A program made the translations under genes and the position numbers. Shown one piece after another: positions 43,875 through 56,800 of a DNA stretch of 64,000 bases. Numbering within the stretch: position 1 is the first letter of the stretch; each line of letters starts with the position of its first letter. The stretch covers positions 62,001-126,000 of the forward strand of contig UWYS01000015.1 in NCBI GenBank assembly GCA_900291925.1, written 5' to 3'. This stretch comes from Thecaphora thlaspeos (taxonomy: Eukaryota; Basidiomycota; Ustilaginomycetes; Urocystidales; Glomosporiaceae). The notes below the pieces were generated by a model that was not told the DNA's origin, did no database searches, and worked only from the letters and a program-made list of their open reading frames with translations.

Positions 43875-44167
43875 TACTTATGCTGGAGACTTTTAACAAC
43901 ATAACTTTATACACCTTTCAATATAGAAAAGCTCCGGCCCTAGGGATCCTTAGAATCTGTTGGTTTTCGGGCGACTATCGAGCTCAGTGGGAATGAGCAC
44001 ACCGGAGCTGATGTGCTTGGCCCCGTCCTGCGAGGGGACGTCGAGCTAGGTCGCTGTCGTCTGGAGGCAGCGTGCTGTGTCGCTCTTGTCTAGGCCTCGT
44101 CCGTCCGTCGGTCGCCCTGCATCCTCCAGCCGCGCTCGCGCGCGCCTATAGCGCGGCTGCATCTGTA

Positions 44168-44216
44168 GCTGCCTACAGTGGCTGCCTACAGTGGCTGCCT
44201 ACAGTGGCTGCCTACG
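44168..44216. repeat. 13-bp tandem repeat
   Basis: Nearly four copies of GCTGCCTACAGTG in direct tandem; the last copy is incomplete. Confidence 0.9.
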
Positions 44217-44690
44217 AGCGGCGCCGCCGGGTACCACCGGCCGTTGGGCTGTGGCTAGGGAGCCGTGCGTCGACGGGGCGGCCTGTGGGAACCTTGAAGG
44301 TTCTCTCGACTGCCCCGCGCATGGTAGCGTGGTGGCCACCGCCTCCGCCGACCTCCGCTGCGAGCGTCTTGCTTGCTTCTTAGCCTGGTGTGTGTGTGTG
44401 TGTGTACATATGCAGGCAGGCGTAGGCCGAGCGAGAAGATCGACCTCGTTAGGGCGCCGCCGCTGCCGTCCTTTGATGAGCCTAGCCTGCCTGCATTATC
44501 TTTGTCAGCCAGAGTCTCTTGCTCCGTTTGTGCGGCGCCCCTCGCTCGTCCTCGCTCGTCCTCGCCGTCGTCGTCGTCGTCGTCGTGGCTCGTCGTCTTT
44601 GCGAGGCGATCCATCGCACACGAAGAACGGCTTGGCTAGCCAGGCCCGGCCAGTTGAGGCACTCTACACTTGAAAAGGCTCAACCAGGCC

Positions 44691-44737
44691 GGTGGGTCGG
44701 TGGGTCGGTGGGTCGATGGGTCGATGGGTCGGTTCGT
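44691..44737. repeat. 8-bp tandem repeat (GGTGGGTC / GATGGGTC)
   Basis: Three copies of GGTGGGTC are followed by two of GATGGGTC and a partial copy. Confidence 0.9.
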
Positions 44738-45858
44738 TCTCGTCCGGCAAGCTCTCCCATTGCCCGAACTAGCTGGGCGGGGCGAGGGAGGTGGCCGCTG
44801 AGGGAAGGGGCTCGCCTCACCCTTGCTCGCACAAAGGGAAGAGAAGATCGACTTTTTGCTGCCGGCCTCTTTTCCAGCAGCCTGGCAGGCGGCGCGCCGG
44901 CGGCCCTGGGTCGCTCGCTTGGTGCAAGGTGATTTTTCTCTCATTTTTTTTCGTTCTGCTTGCGCCCTTCTCAGCAGGTCACGCCGGGAGGAGCCGAGGG
45001 GCCGAGGGGCCGAGGAGGGAGAAGGAGAGCGCGTCTTTGCCACGCCCGTAAATCGGCCTGCTTGGGCCCTGAACCTGTTCGGTGCGCGCGTGGGTGCTTG
45101 CGGACCTCTCGATGGCCCTGCCCTGGCCTCGTCCTGGCTTGGCCTGGCTGCCTCCCGATGAGCGAAGGGACAAGCTGAGGCAAAGGAAACGCAGATTTTT
45201 AAAAATCTGGCCCCGGCCGGCCTCCTGGAGCAGGCTTGCGGGCGAGCAGGCGGGCGCTCCTTTTCAGCACTGCGCTGCGCTCTCTCCTCTCTCCTCTCTC
45301 CTCTCTCGTCGCCACCCGCTAACCCCCCTCTTCCCCCTCTCGCAAACCTCTAGCGATCCTCGAGGTTGTCTTTTCGTCTCTTCTCTTCTCTCCCGACAAG
45401 AAAGAGTCTCCGCCCATCTTCTTCTCATTCACAGAGCCCCTCCATCGACAGCCTACCCCAGGTTATCGTTGCGCTCTCCCACGAACCCTTTGAAACGACC
45501 TCCCCCGTACGTGGGCCTCGTTGCTTCCCTCAGGTTCCACTCTCGGCCGATCCACTCGACGACGACGACTCGCCTCGCCGTCTCCTCTGGAAAGCTTCGC
45601 GGAATTCCTCGCTCTCTTGACATCGTCGGAAAGCAGCAGCGTAGCGTAGGATACCACCTCGGCCCAGCCTTTCAGCTCGGCCGATCCTACCTTGCCTGCC
45701 AACTGGCTCGCTCGACTGTCGCCGCTGCCCTCGGCTCCACGTCCACCAGCTCGTGACCCGCCTCCTCCGCGGTTCACCACCACCACCACCACCAAAAGCA
45801 CGTTTCCCAGCCGAGCGGCGTAGATGCTGCTGAGGTGAACATCGCATCAACCCCGCCG

Positions 45859-48800
45859 ATGTCGACAGAATCAAATCCTCCGGGCAGCATTCAGAACGCC
45901 AGCGCTGGTAGCGTAGTCAACGGAGATGCTTCCCACTCTCGCCGCCAGTCGGCAGTAAGCCTCCCCAAGGGGGCCAACAGCAGCGCACGACCGGGTACGT
46001 ACTCAACAACGCACGTGGAACGAGGATCCGAAGCACCCGCCTCGCCCTGCCGTGCCTGGCCCTGCTTGCTCCCACCTTTGTTCCTACCCACTCACCCTCC
46101 ATTCTTGGCGCCGCATGCCAAGTTGTTGTGTCTGGATGGCCAACTGACGCCTCTTTGCTGCGATTGCCTCTCTGCACTTCCTCACACCCTTCGCTCACCA
46201 CCTTCCGCTCCCTCTCTTCGAACTTACAGGCCAGGCGATCAACTTTGGATCAGTCCACGACCAGAACGCCATGCTCTCGTCTTCGCCCGCCGTGCAGCCG
46301 AGCTCTGGCCAGCACCTCCACGGCGAGAAGCCGACCGTCTTTGGATCGGTCACCGCACACGACTCCGCCGAGTCGAAGAAGACGACCATCGGCTTCGCCA
46401 GCGGCAAGGGAGAGGGCAGTCCCGCCGCCCCAGCTGCCGCCGCTGCCTCCTCCACTACCGGAGCGGCTCCGGCGCGATCCATGGACTTCCAGAAGCTCTT
46501 CCAGGGCTCGGGCACGCCCGCTCAGAACAACGCCGGGTCTCCCACCGGATCGGCCTCCGCCTCGCCTCAAACGACACAAGCCCAGGCTACCTCTTCGCCG
46601 GCCCCCGGCGCCTCCTCGCCCGCGCCATCAGCGTCGCAAATGCCTCGCCACCCGCCGTCCAACCTGCGACCACCGACGGGCTCGGGACACCACAACGGCC
46701 CTCGCCCTTTCGAGCCGCAGCGCTCGCCCTCGCAGCATCACGACCAGGGAGCGCGCGTCCCGTCGCAGGGCGGCCCGCACCAGGGCTTCCCTCAGCACGC
46801 ACCCCACGGCCACCCGCAGCAGCCGCGCTCGCCTCACATGGCCAACGCCGCCCCGATGCAGCCGATGCAGCCGATGGCAGGACCCTGGGGACAGCCGCAG
46901 CAGCCCATGGGCTACCCGCCTCAGTATAGCTACCACCATCCCGGCTACGGCTACCAGCCCGTGCCGCCGCAGCACTGGGGCCAGCAGCAGCAGCAGCAGC
47001 AACAGCAACAGCAGGCACAGCAGCAACCGCAGGGTCAGGGTCAGGGCTACGACATGCCCGGGACGCCGCGGTCGCCGCGGCACGCCAGCATCGCTTCGTC
47101 GCCGATGGGGCCGAACGGAGTGCCACCAACACCGTCGATGGCGCCCTCGACGCCCTTGTCAGCCCGGTCGTTGGCCAACGTCCCGCTCTCGCCTCAGGCG
47201 GCCCACAGCAGCGTCGCCTCGCCGCCGCCGCACCACATGGGCCAGCAGCAGGCCGGACGCCCGCAGGGCTTCGCCTCGCCTGGTTCCAGCTTCGCTCACC
47301 ACTCGCCGTCGCACTCGTTCAGCAACCCCATGAGCCCGGCGGCCCGCCAGTTTGAGCCGCAGCAGAAGCGTCAGAGCAGCGCCATCCGGATCGTCAACCC
47401 GGAGACGCAGGCCGCGGTCGACCTTCAGAGCCTCCAGCGCACGCCGACGGCGTCATCGCCCGCTCCGCCGGCCGCCGCCACCGCCGCCACCGTCGCTGCC
47501 GCCTCCACCTGCGCCGCCGCATCGCCGTCGCCAAGCCTTGGTAAGGCGTCGCCCGCCGTGGTGACGCCGGCCGAGCGCAAGCCCGTCCGGATCGAGACGC
47601 CCGAGGCGTTCATGCGCCGCGTGCAGGAGAAGAAGAAGGAGGAGGACGCTAAGAAGAAGGCCGAGCTCGAGGCCGCCGGCAAGAAGACCGAGGCCGACGA
47701 CGCCCAGGCCGCCGCCGACAACCAGAAGGCCAAGGACAAGGAGGAGCAGGAGAAGCGCGAGCGCGCCGACAAGGAGGAAAAGGAGAAGAAGGCCAAGAAG
47801 GACGCCGAGGAGAAGGCGGCCAAGGAGCAACAGGAGAAGGAGGCCGCCGAGGCCAAGAAGAAGGCCGAGGCCGAAGAAGCCGAGCGACAGAAGAAGGCCC
47901 AGGAGGAGAAGGCCGCCGCCGCCAAGCGTGAAGCCGAGGAGAAAGCTGCCGCTGAGAAGAAGGCCGCCGAGGAGGCCGAGGAGAAGGCGGCCAAGGAGAA
48001 GGCCGACGCCGATGCTGCTGCGGCTGCTGCCGCCAAGAAGACCGCCGATGACGAGGCGGCCGCCGTCGCGCGTGCCAAGGAGAACGACGCGGCGGAGGCT
48101 GTCAAGCCCAAGCCCGCGCCCATCGACACGCAGACTGCCTCGGCCGAGGAGGTGACCGCCGCCGGCGAGGACGACTCGGCCAGCAGCAAGGCCAACGTCG
48201 AGTCGGCCGCCGCCGCTGCTTTCCGCGTCGCCGATGTCGAGCGCATGGCGCGCGAGGCTTCGTCGGTCCCCTCGACGCCCCTCGACACGCTGCCCCCCCG
48301 CACCCCTGGCGCCGTCCCCCCGACGCCCCGCACGCCCGGGACGCCCGGCTTCGCCGGCCTGCCGGCAAAGCCCCTGAGCACGCTGCCGCCTTCGAACGGC
48401 ATCAAGCTCGACGGCGCCCCTAGCAGCATCGACATCAGCTCGGCCCAGCAGGTCCCGCACGGGGACGCGCTGCCCTCGGCCGCCTCGAACGCGCTCGGCT
48501 CGGCCCGCTTCATCGACAATATCAACAAGGTCTCGTACCCGAGCAACATTGCCTCGCCCCGCGCCGAGCTCAACGAGTCGGCCGAGCCCGGCAAGTTCCG
48601 CTATGACCGCGACTTCCTCATGCAGTTCATGGGCGTTTACACAGAGAAGCCGCAGGACCTCCCGTCGCTCGCCTCGATCGGCATGGAGGGCGGCATGGGC
48701 GCCGGCGGTCGGCCGGGAGGAGGCGGACGCCGTGCCTCGGGTATGGGCCCGCCGCCGCCGCCCGGCCGTGGTGGCGGTGCGCAGGGTCTGGGCATTAGCG

Positions 48801-51473
48801 GCTCGTCCAACTTTGGCGGCAAGGGTGCCGGGATCGGCGCGTTTAGCCAGCCGCCCAAGACAAGCGAGGAACGCTTCGCCGCCTCGTCGAACCCGCGCGG
48901 ACTGGGAGGAGCCATGGGCGCCTTCGGCCCGATGGGCTCGTTCACCGCCGGCGCACGCTCGCAGCCCCTGTCGCGCACCGGCAGTGGCAGCACGGCGCTC
49001 CCGTCGCGCGACATGATGGGCACCGGCATCCCCCAAGGCGGCCGCACCAAGAGCAACCGCGGTCGCCAACGAGATCCCAACACCAGCCGCGGACCCCAGG
49101 TCAATCCGCCGGAGAAGGGTGGCCCAACGATCCCGCTGGATCAGGTCGCGCCGCTCGTCAACTCCGAGAACCGCTGGCAGCCGCAGCAGCGCGCCAACAC
49201 CGTCAAGGCCGACTCGCCCGAGATGGTGCAACGCAAGGTCAAGGCACTGCTCAACAAGCTGACGCTCGAGAAGTTCGACAGCATCGCGAACCAGATCCTC
49301 GAGTGGGCCAACCGCTCGGTCAACGAGATCGACGGCCGCACGCTGCGACAGGTCATCCAGCTGATCTTCGAGAAGGCCACCGACGAGGCCGCCTGGTCCG
49401 AGATGTACGCGCGCCTCTGCCGCAAGATCATGGAGGAGCTCAGCCAAGAGGTCAAGGACGAGAGCCTGCGCACCGCCGACGGCAAGCCCGTCGTTGGCGG
49501 CTCGCTCTTCCGCAAGTACCTCCTCAACCGCTGCCAGGAGGACTTTGAGCGCGGCTGGGCCATGCGCGACGACGCCGTCGCCGCCGCCAAGTCCAAAGAG
49601 GCAGAGGACAAGGCCAAGAAGGAGACCAACGACAAGGCCAAGGACGAGGCGCGCGAGGCCGAGGAGCGCGGCGACAAGCCTGACTCGGCGCCCAAGGAGG
49701 CTGAGCTGCTATCCGACGAGTACTACGAGGCCCAGAAGGCCAAGCGCCGCGGCCTCGGCCTCGTCAAGTTTATCGGAGAGCTGTTCAAGCTGAGCATGCT
49801 GACGGAGCGCATCATGCACCTCTGCATCAAGAAGCTGCTCAGCAACGCCACCGACCCGGAGGAGGAGGAGATCGAGTCGCTCTGCAAGCTCATGACGACC
49901 GTCGGCAAGCTTCTCGACACCGAAAAGGCGCGCGGACACATGGACGTCTACTTCACCCGGATGCGCGAGATGGCCAACAACGAGGCATCGATCAACTCGC
50001 GTATGCGCTTCATGCTGCTCGATGTCATTGAGCTTCGCGATATCCACTGGCAACCACGCCACGACAACTCGGCACCCAAGACGATCGCCCAGATCCACGC
50101 CGACGCAGCGAAGGCTAGGCAGCAGCAGGAGGCCGAGGCGGCGGCGCGCCAGAGCCGCGGCGGCCAGATGTCGCGCGGCGGTTCCAAGCGCGGTCAGGCA
50201 CGCGGCGAGAACGGGCCGGACGGCTGGAGCACCGTCGGAGGGCCACCCGCCCCGCCGAGGCCCGCCAAGGTCGGCGACCTCTCGGCGTTTGGCAAGATCG
50301 AGCGAGGCGGGTCAGGGCGGCCGCTGTCCTTCGGTGGACCCGGCGGCGTCTTTGCCAAGAAGAACCAGGGCAAGGGCTCGGAGGACGGGAGCCAGCCCCC
50401 GACGCGGACCAGCTCGACGACCAACATGTAAGTGCCATACCGCCCCCCTCTCCCCTCCTCTTTCGCTCGGCCGCAGGACGGCCACGCTGCGCGATGTCCA
50501 GAGGATTGAGAGACAGATCAACTGACAACTGGCCGCTTCCGGCCGCTTTCTGCTTTTTTGACTATACCTCTTCTGTTGCGCCTCTCTCCCACTTTCTCAG
50601 GTTCTCGCTGCTCAACCAGAGCGGAGACAACGAGGGCGCCACCGCTCCTGCCGCCGAGGAACCGCAAAGGCCCAAGCTCAACCTGCTTCCGCGGACGAAG
50701 CCGGTGCCCGAGGCCGACAAGTCGTCCGAGGCCAAGGAGGACAAGCCGTCGGAGATGTCGGACGAGGAGGCCAAGCGCAAGATTGGCAACGATGTCAAGG
50801 AGTTCCTCGAGATCAAGGATGTCAACGAGGGTCTTGCCGCGTTCAAGGTGCGTCCCGTTGCCTTTGCATCCCCTCGGCGCTGGTCTGAGCGAGCTTCGTC
50901 ACTGATACCCTTGATCTTTTTCCTCTGTTCCTCCGCTGGTCCAATGCTTGACCTTCGCACGCCCCGCAGGAGCTACCAACAAGTCGACGCTCCGAGTTCG
51001 TCGACAAGATTGTCGGGACGGCGCTCGAGAAGAGCAAGGATGCCGTCGACAACGTCGCCGCGCTCTTCGCCAAGCTCTCGTCCCAGGGCGTTCTGGACGA
51101 GGCGACCGCGTTTGCCGGCTTCGAGCCGCACATGGAGTTCCTCGCCGACGCGGCGATCGACATTCCCAACATCTACATTTTCATGGCGTCGTTGCTGGTC
51201 AGCTCGAAGCTGTCGCAGGAGAAGATTGAGGAGCTCGGCGCCAAGATTGAGGGCGACGGCCTCGAGACACCCAAGGACAAGCTCCTTGAAAAGGTTGCGG
51301 CGGCTCGCGAGAGCTCGGTGAGTGTCGCGTCCCTATGCTCGGCGCAGCAGACGGGTAGCAGCAGCGACCGACCTGTGCGACGCACGCGACGCGACGTTGC
51401 TGACGATTCGTTGCCTCGACCTTGCTTCCTTCTTTTACGATCTGCTCGCTGCTTCGTTCTCTCGCAGGCCTAA
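45859..51473 (+). CDS. Translation initiation factor eIF4G
   Basis: Five exons, 45859-45994, 46230-50427, 50601-50847, 50970-51317 and 51468-51473, give about 1644 residues; all phases close and the last exon encodes only Ala and the stop. The N-terminus has AINFGSVHDQNA, like the motif of other fungal eIF4G proteins, then long Pro/Gln-rich and Lys/Glu/Ala-rich regions (about 505-680). The eIF4E-binding site KFRYDRDFLMQF lies at about 833 (YxxxxL-phi). The MIF4G domain (about 1044-1305) reads ALLNKLTLEKFDSIANQILE, RTLRQVIQLIFEKATDEAAW and YARLCRKIMEELSQEVKDES, ending RMRFMLLDVIELR. An MA3-like domain is at the C-terminus (about 1470-1640; LAAFKELPTSRRSEFVDKIV, LFAKLSSQGVLDEATAFAGF). eIF4G bridges cap-bound eIF4E, eIF4A and the ribosome. 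A C-terminal MA3-like domain is absent in yeast eIF4G but present in animals. Confidence 0.94.
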
Positions 51474-52200
51474 AACCATCCCAGCTGTTACAGCTGTCTC
51501 AGGCGCAGGCGCAGGCGCACGGCAGGACGCGCAGGCGGCCAGCTGCTGAGACGCAGGACGGCGGGATGAGATCGAAGTCGGATAGCAGCCCTCCAGACGG
51601 GCCGACCCGGCGGTGTTAGCAGCAGCAACGACAACGACGACGTCTGCGCTCTCGGTCCGTCTGGGCGGGGTTCGGGTCGCCTCTCCTGTGTACTTATCCC
51701 GGTCGGTAGCCGCTGCCTACGACTCTGTCTTCCCGTTTCCCATCTCTCGCCCCTTTTCTCTCGGGCGCTCGTCGTACAAATGCCGCCGGATCCCTGAAAG
51801 CTGGCCTATTTGTGTATGCTCACGACCCGGCTTGCCTTTCTTCGTTTCGCTCGGCAGCCACTGTGGCGCCTGCGTGCGTGCGCACCGCATCGGCATGCGC
51901 CGTTTGTCTTCTGCTGCTCTTATTCGCAAATCGCCCTTTACATTCCCAGCGCTGGCGCCATCATCACGCATTGACACGAGGGGAAGGTGCGACGACTCCT
52001 TTTCTTTTCGCGAGCTTGTGTCTCGCTCTGGAGTGCAAGTGTGAGATCATCTCGGCACAGCATGGTCATTGAGCATATTTTAGTTGTCTTCAGACGACGA
52101 CGAGGGGGAAAGGCAGAGCTGGAAAACAAAAGGTCTGCGTATTGCCAACTAGAGTTGTGCGTTAGTACCTCGATGGAGGGGCGGGGACGATGCTGGATAG
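51474..52200. other. Convergent 3' intergenic region
   Basis: eIF4G and the S-formylglutathione hydrolase gene end toward each other across this 727-bp stretch. Open frames here are not recognisable. Confidence 0.5.
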
Positions 52201-53333
52201 TCAGTTGGACGACGTGCCGTGGAGGAAGTTGGCATGCCACTTGATGTGTTCCGGTGCAAAGGTGGAGATGAAGTAGTCTATCCGTATTGACGCACAGAGT
52301 GGAGCGCAAGATACGGACGGGGGTCGTTAAGTCTTGCTCACTGTCGTTCTCAAGGACTCTTTGGGACAAAGGACAGGAACGTTCTGCAACCAAGGGGTAG
52401 CGGGGTGAGACGTTGGAACTTACAGCTGTGATCGTAGCCCTCCTGCAGCCTGACCTTTACCTTGGCGTCAGAGTAGCCCTGGTGCCTCGCCTGCTTTTCA
52501 AAGTGTTCGGGGAGGAGCTGCTTCTGCTTGTAGAAGTCGTCGGCGGTGCCCGAGTCGATCAGGATGTCGAGGTCGCGCTGCGAGGGCGAGAGGTCGGCCA
52601 GGAGCAGCGTGGCGTCGTACTGCTTCGACTCCTGCTCTGGGTTGGCGAGGTAGCCCTTGAAGGCCTTTTCGCCCCACGGACACTGTGTAGGGTTGCAGAT
52701 GGGCGAAAAGGCCGAGCAGGAGAGGTAGAGCGTAGGGTTGCGCAGGTAGAGCGTCAAGGCGCCGTGTCCACCCATCGAGTGGCCAAAGATGGAGGCGCGC
52801 GAAGTGTCCTGATCGACGAGCGAAGAGAGCAGGAGGAAGGATGAGCGGGCAGATTCGAGAAGGGTGTAGAGTTAGGACGGTGCGGGAAAGCGGGGTTGTT
52901 GTTGTTGTTGACGTACGAGGTTGAGCCCGAGCTCGTTGACGTTTGCCGGGAGTTCGTCTGTGATGTACTGGTACATGTTGTAGTGCTTGCTCCAGGGATT
53001 CTTTGTGGCGTCGAGGTAGAAGCCAGCGCCGCTTCCAAAGTCGTAGCTTTCGTCCTCTCCGTCGATGTTTGCGCCGCGCGGGCTAGTGTCGGGGAAGACG
53101 ATGGCGACGTGTGCCTCTGCGGCGGCGTTGAAGAAGCCACCCTTCTGGGCGGCGTTATCTTCGGTGCAGGTGAGGCCGGAAAGATAGTAGAGGACGGGGA
53201 TCTTTTTGGACGAGGAGGACGAGGGGACGAAGACGTTGATGCTGGTTTCGAGGCCGTCGAGCGAGGACGCGGGGAAGGTGTATTTGTGGAGGGAGCCGGA
53301 GGCGACCTTGACGGTCGACTTGGGGGAGAACAT
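52201..53333 (-). CDS. S-formylglutathione hydrolase
   Basis: Three exons, 53333-52917, 52808-52424 and 52277-52201, total exactly 293 codons (292 residues), matching yeast and human enzymes in size. The alpha/beta hydrolase begins VKVASGSLHKYTFPASSL and contains PVLYYLSGLTCTEDNAAQKG and FPDTSPRGANIDGEDESYDF. The nucleophile elbow is GHSMGGHGAL (Ser). The acidic member is in LDILIDSGTADDF and the His in GYDHSYYFISTFAPEHIKWH. The SGLTC-T-D-N segment and the catalytic pattern are specific to the esterase D/FGH family. The enzyme hydrolyses S-formylglutathione to formate and glutathione in formaldehyde detoxification. No targeting signal is present. It is divergent from GCN1. Confidence 0.95.
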
Positions 53334-53814
53334 TGTGTGACGATGTGGTGTGGAGAAGGTGAAGGTGGACTGGTGGGATGAGCGGGGGCGGGGAACAAGA
53401 TGGATGAGAGAAAAGGGTGAGGAGGCAAGACGACGGGAGGCGGCTGGGCGGCGTCGAGTGGAGGCAGCCAGCCAGCGCGATTGGCGTGCGTGCTGTCGTG
53501 CGGAAGAGGAGTTCGTGCAGCGCTGCGCTCGCTGCGAAGAGTCTTGACTTGTTCCTCTGCTGCCGCACGAGTAAGAGCAAAGCGCAAAAGCGCAAAAGCG
53601 CAAAAGCGCAGCCACGCACACAGCCGTCGACAAGTCACGCTTCCTCTTGCTTGCCCATTGCACACCCTCCCTCTCACCCTCACCCTCACCTTGGCCCTCT
53701 GCTCGCACCCACGCTTCCTCCCCGCTGGCCGTCCATCGTCATCCTCATCATCATCATCCTCCCCCTTCCCCTCGCACACACCGCCACCACGACGCATCCC
53801 CGACACAGCGTGGC
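53334..53814. other. Divergent upstream region of S-formylglutathione hydrolase and GCN1
   Basis: This 481-bp region includes an AAGCGCAA repeat at about 53578-53607 (four copies) and CT-rich sequence next to GCN1. Confidence 0.5.
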
Positions 53815-56800
53815 ATGCGATCAAAGAGAAAGAGCGACCTCAAGCACTGGGTCAACTCTACCTCTTCCACCCCTCTTCTACAGCCCTACCACTCCGACGA
53901 CGAGCTCAATCCTTCCAAGATGAGCAGCGAAAGCGGCGACCCCGCCATCGACCCGCTCCAGCAGTGGGACCAATTCCTCGAGCTCGCCGATCGCAGCATC
54001 AACAGCAGCAGCACAAAGGCCCGCCTCGACTTCTACCACCGCCAGGGCAGAAAGGCCGCCAGCCTAGACCACCTCGAGCCCCAAAGGCGCGTAGAGCTCC
54101 TCTCGCTCCTCCTTGCAACCTATGCAAAGTACATCGACCGCGACTCGCGCCTAGCATCCCTCCAGCTCGCACACCAACTCATCTCAATAGACGAGGCCCA
54201 CCAGCAGTCCGCCTCGCCCCCTGCCAACGGGCCCGCCATCAAGTACGCCGTCGCATGGCTCAAGCGCGAGGCTGAGAGGATATGCAAACCCGCCAGCACG
54301 ACAAACCCCGCCGCCGCCGCCGCGCCGCTCTCCACCCGCGCCGCTCTCCACGCCTGGGTCTCCAAGGTCTTTACCCTCGCCTGCGAGACGGCAGCCGCTC
54401 GTCAGCCCCCCGCCAGGCCCGAGTCGCTCCCCGTCTGGGAGCCGCTGGTCCAGCTGCTCGCGCTCACCTACGACTCCGTCCTCGCCCACGACGCGGTTAA
54501 GGCCAAGCTTAGCATCCGCAACAACGTCGTCGCCCTCACCCGGAGGACCCTTCGAAACGTGAGTTCAGGCCTCCTTCGACTTGGCTAGGCTTCCGTCTCG
54601 TCGCCACCATTGCTGACACTCTTCCCTGCTCATACTTCCGCCCCTCCAACCCTGCTGCTGCTCCCCTCGACCCCCATTCTACCCGCACAGTGCCAAGCGC
54701 AGCTCCCGGCCCTGTTCGCCTCCCTCACCGCTTCGCCCGCCGGCGCTGCGGCGCTGCGGGCCGTATCTCTGCTCGGCGAGGCGGTGGCCGTCTCCATCCG
54801 GCTACGCGTCGGCTCAGAGCAGACCAAGGGCGCTCCCGACGGTGTTGGAAGGGGCTACGTCAGGGCGGCCAAGGCCAGCATACTCAGCTTCTACAGCACC
54901 CAGCTGGTCGCCTCCAAGGTGGCGGTCCCGCCGCAAGCACTCAACGCCCTCGCCGACTTCATCGCCAATGAGGTCACCGAGGACGACATCGTCGGGACCC
55001 TGCGGCCGCAGCTGGAAAAGATGCTGCTGCGCTCGCCCGAGGTGGCGCTGCCCGTCGCCAGCGGCCTGTTCGAGGCGTATCGCGGTGATGCCGGCCTGCA
55101 CACCAAGCCGCTTCTCAGCTCTACCGTCTCGGCCTCGCGCTCGACCAACGCGCTCACACGCGCAAAGGCGCTCGACTTCTTCAAGGTGCTCACTCGCAAG
55201 ACGTCCGACGGCGCGGCGCTCTCCGCGCTCGTCGACGAGATCCTCGCCATGCTCAAGGGCGGCAAGGCGGCTACGCCCGAGGCCCGTGCGTCGCTCTACG
55301 CAATGCTCAGCTCGGTCGAGCCGGGAGAGCACACCCGCAGCGCTGCCATCGTCGAGACCATCTCTTCCATGCTGGCCAAGGAGTTTCAGGAGCCCTCGAT
55401 GCACGCGGGCGTCCAGGCCGTCTGCCGCCACTTATGCTGGTCCCTCCAGCAGGATATCCAGCCGGCCGCCGCCGTGTCGCAGTCGCTCAACAAGGAGCTC
55501 CAGAACGCCAAGATCCCGCTCCGCAAGGCTGTCTGCACCGCGGTGGGCGAGCTCTTCTGGGACGCGCCGTCGCCGGACAAGGCCGAGCCGACTGCGGCGG
55601 CCAAGGCGTTCGCCGAGTCTCTGCTGCCTGGCCTCGAGGCTAACCTCAAGGCCGCCTCGACCAACACCCTGACCGCCGCCGGTGGGCCGCTGGAGGGCTA
55701 CGTGGCCGTCTCGATCCTCGAGGGCCCGCTCTCGACCTGGGGCTCGGCCAAGATCAGTTCTACGATAGAGAAGAACGCCGTTCTGCAAACGATTGTTGCC
55801 TCCTCGCCGAAGCCGTCATTCGTCCTCAACGAGAAGGTGATCAAGAAGCTCTCCATGCCCGACGAGGAGATCTGGCTGCTGCGCGCGCTTCAGGCGCTCG
55901 TCGAGCGAAAGAGCCGCGACTTTGAACGCGACGAGCCTCTGCGGATCGCCGCCGCCTACGGCTTCATCCACGTACTGCTCCACGGCAGCGCGCCTGCGTC
56001 GCGGAGGCTGGCGACCGTCGTCGTCGAGGAGCTGGCCGCCAGCCACGCGCTCCTCGTCAACACCGTGGTCCGCGAGGGAGCCTTTGCCTACCTCCACCAG
56101 TCCAAGGAGCCCGCCCCTGCCAAGTCCTCGTCCTCTACTGCTGCTGCTACTGCCGCTGCCGCCGACGGCGATGACGGTGCGGCATCGCAGAAGAACTACG
56201 GTCGCGAGCTGCGCCGCCTGCTGCAGGCCGCCTCGACATTCCCTGAAGGCCTCTCGGTCGACGACCGGCAGCGGGCCCTCATCGGCCTGCTCGTCCTCTC
56301 GCACCACCCGGACCTGCTCGACCACGGCACCACGTCATTTATGGACCTCTGCTTCCGCGCCAAGGTGCTGCCGATCGACCTCGTCACGGCCAAGCTGCAG
56401 GACCTACTCGCGGCGCTGCGGAGCGCGATCGACGACCCGAAGTTGGCCGAGGCCGGCTACGCGGGCATGGCGACGCTGGCGAGGATGTCGCCAGACGAGG
56501 TCATGGCCGAGCTCGTCTCGGCGATCGAGTCGGACATCCAGTGCGACGAGATCGCCCACCTGACGCAGGAGGAGCTCGGCATCTGGCGCACTGAGCCTGG
56601 CACGCTGTTCGTCGACGTGCTGGCAGCAAATAAGGAGCCCACCAACGAACGCGCCAAGAAGGACAACAGCGTCGAGGCCTGGGAGGCCGAGATCCGCGAG
56701 CAGATCGCTCGGAAGAAGGCCGCCGCCAGCAAGACGCTCACCAAGGACCAAAAGGCGGCGGTTGATGCGCAGACCAAGGTCGAGGCGGCGACGCGTGCGC

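Larger units (their letters stand above)
43875..45858. other. Gene-poor region of 2 kb upstream of eIF4G
   Basis: No gene is recognised. It holds a 13-bp tandem repeat at 44168-44216, a GT run near 44389-44404, a CGT run at about 44565-44585 and an 8-bp repeat at 44691-44737. The right end (about 45270-45850) is CT-rich and probably eIF4G promoter and leader. Confidence 0.5.

Noticed and set aside
47453..49447. 664-codon minus-strand frame opposite eIF4G
   Set aside because: Produced by the lysine/glutamate/alanine codon bias of eIF4G on the other strand; no domain is visible.
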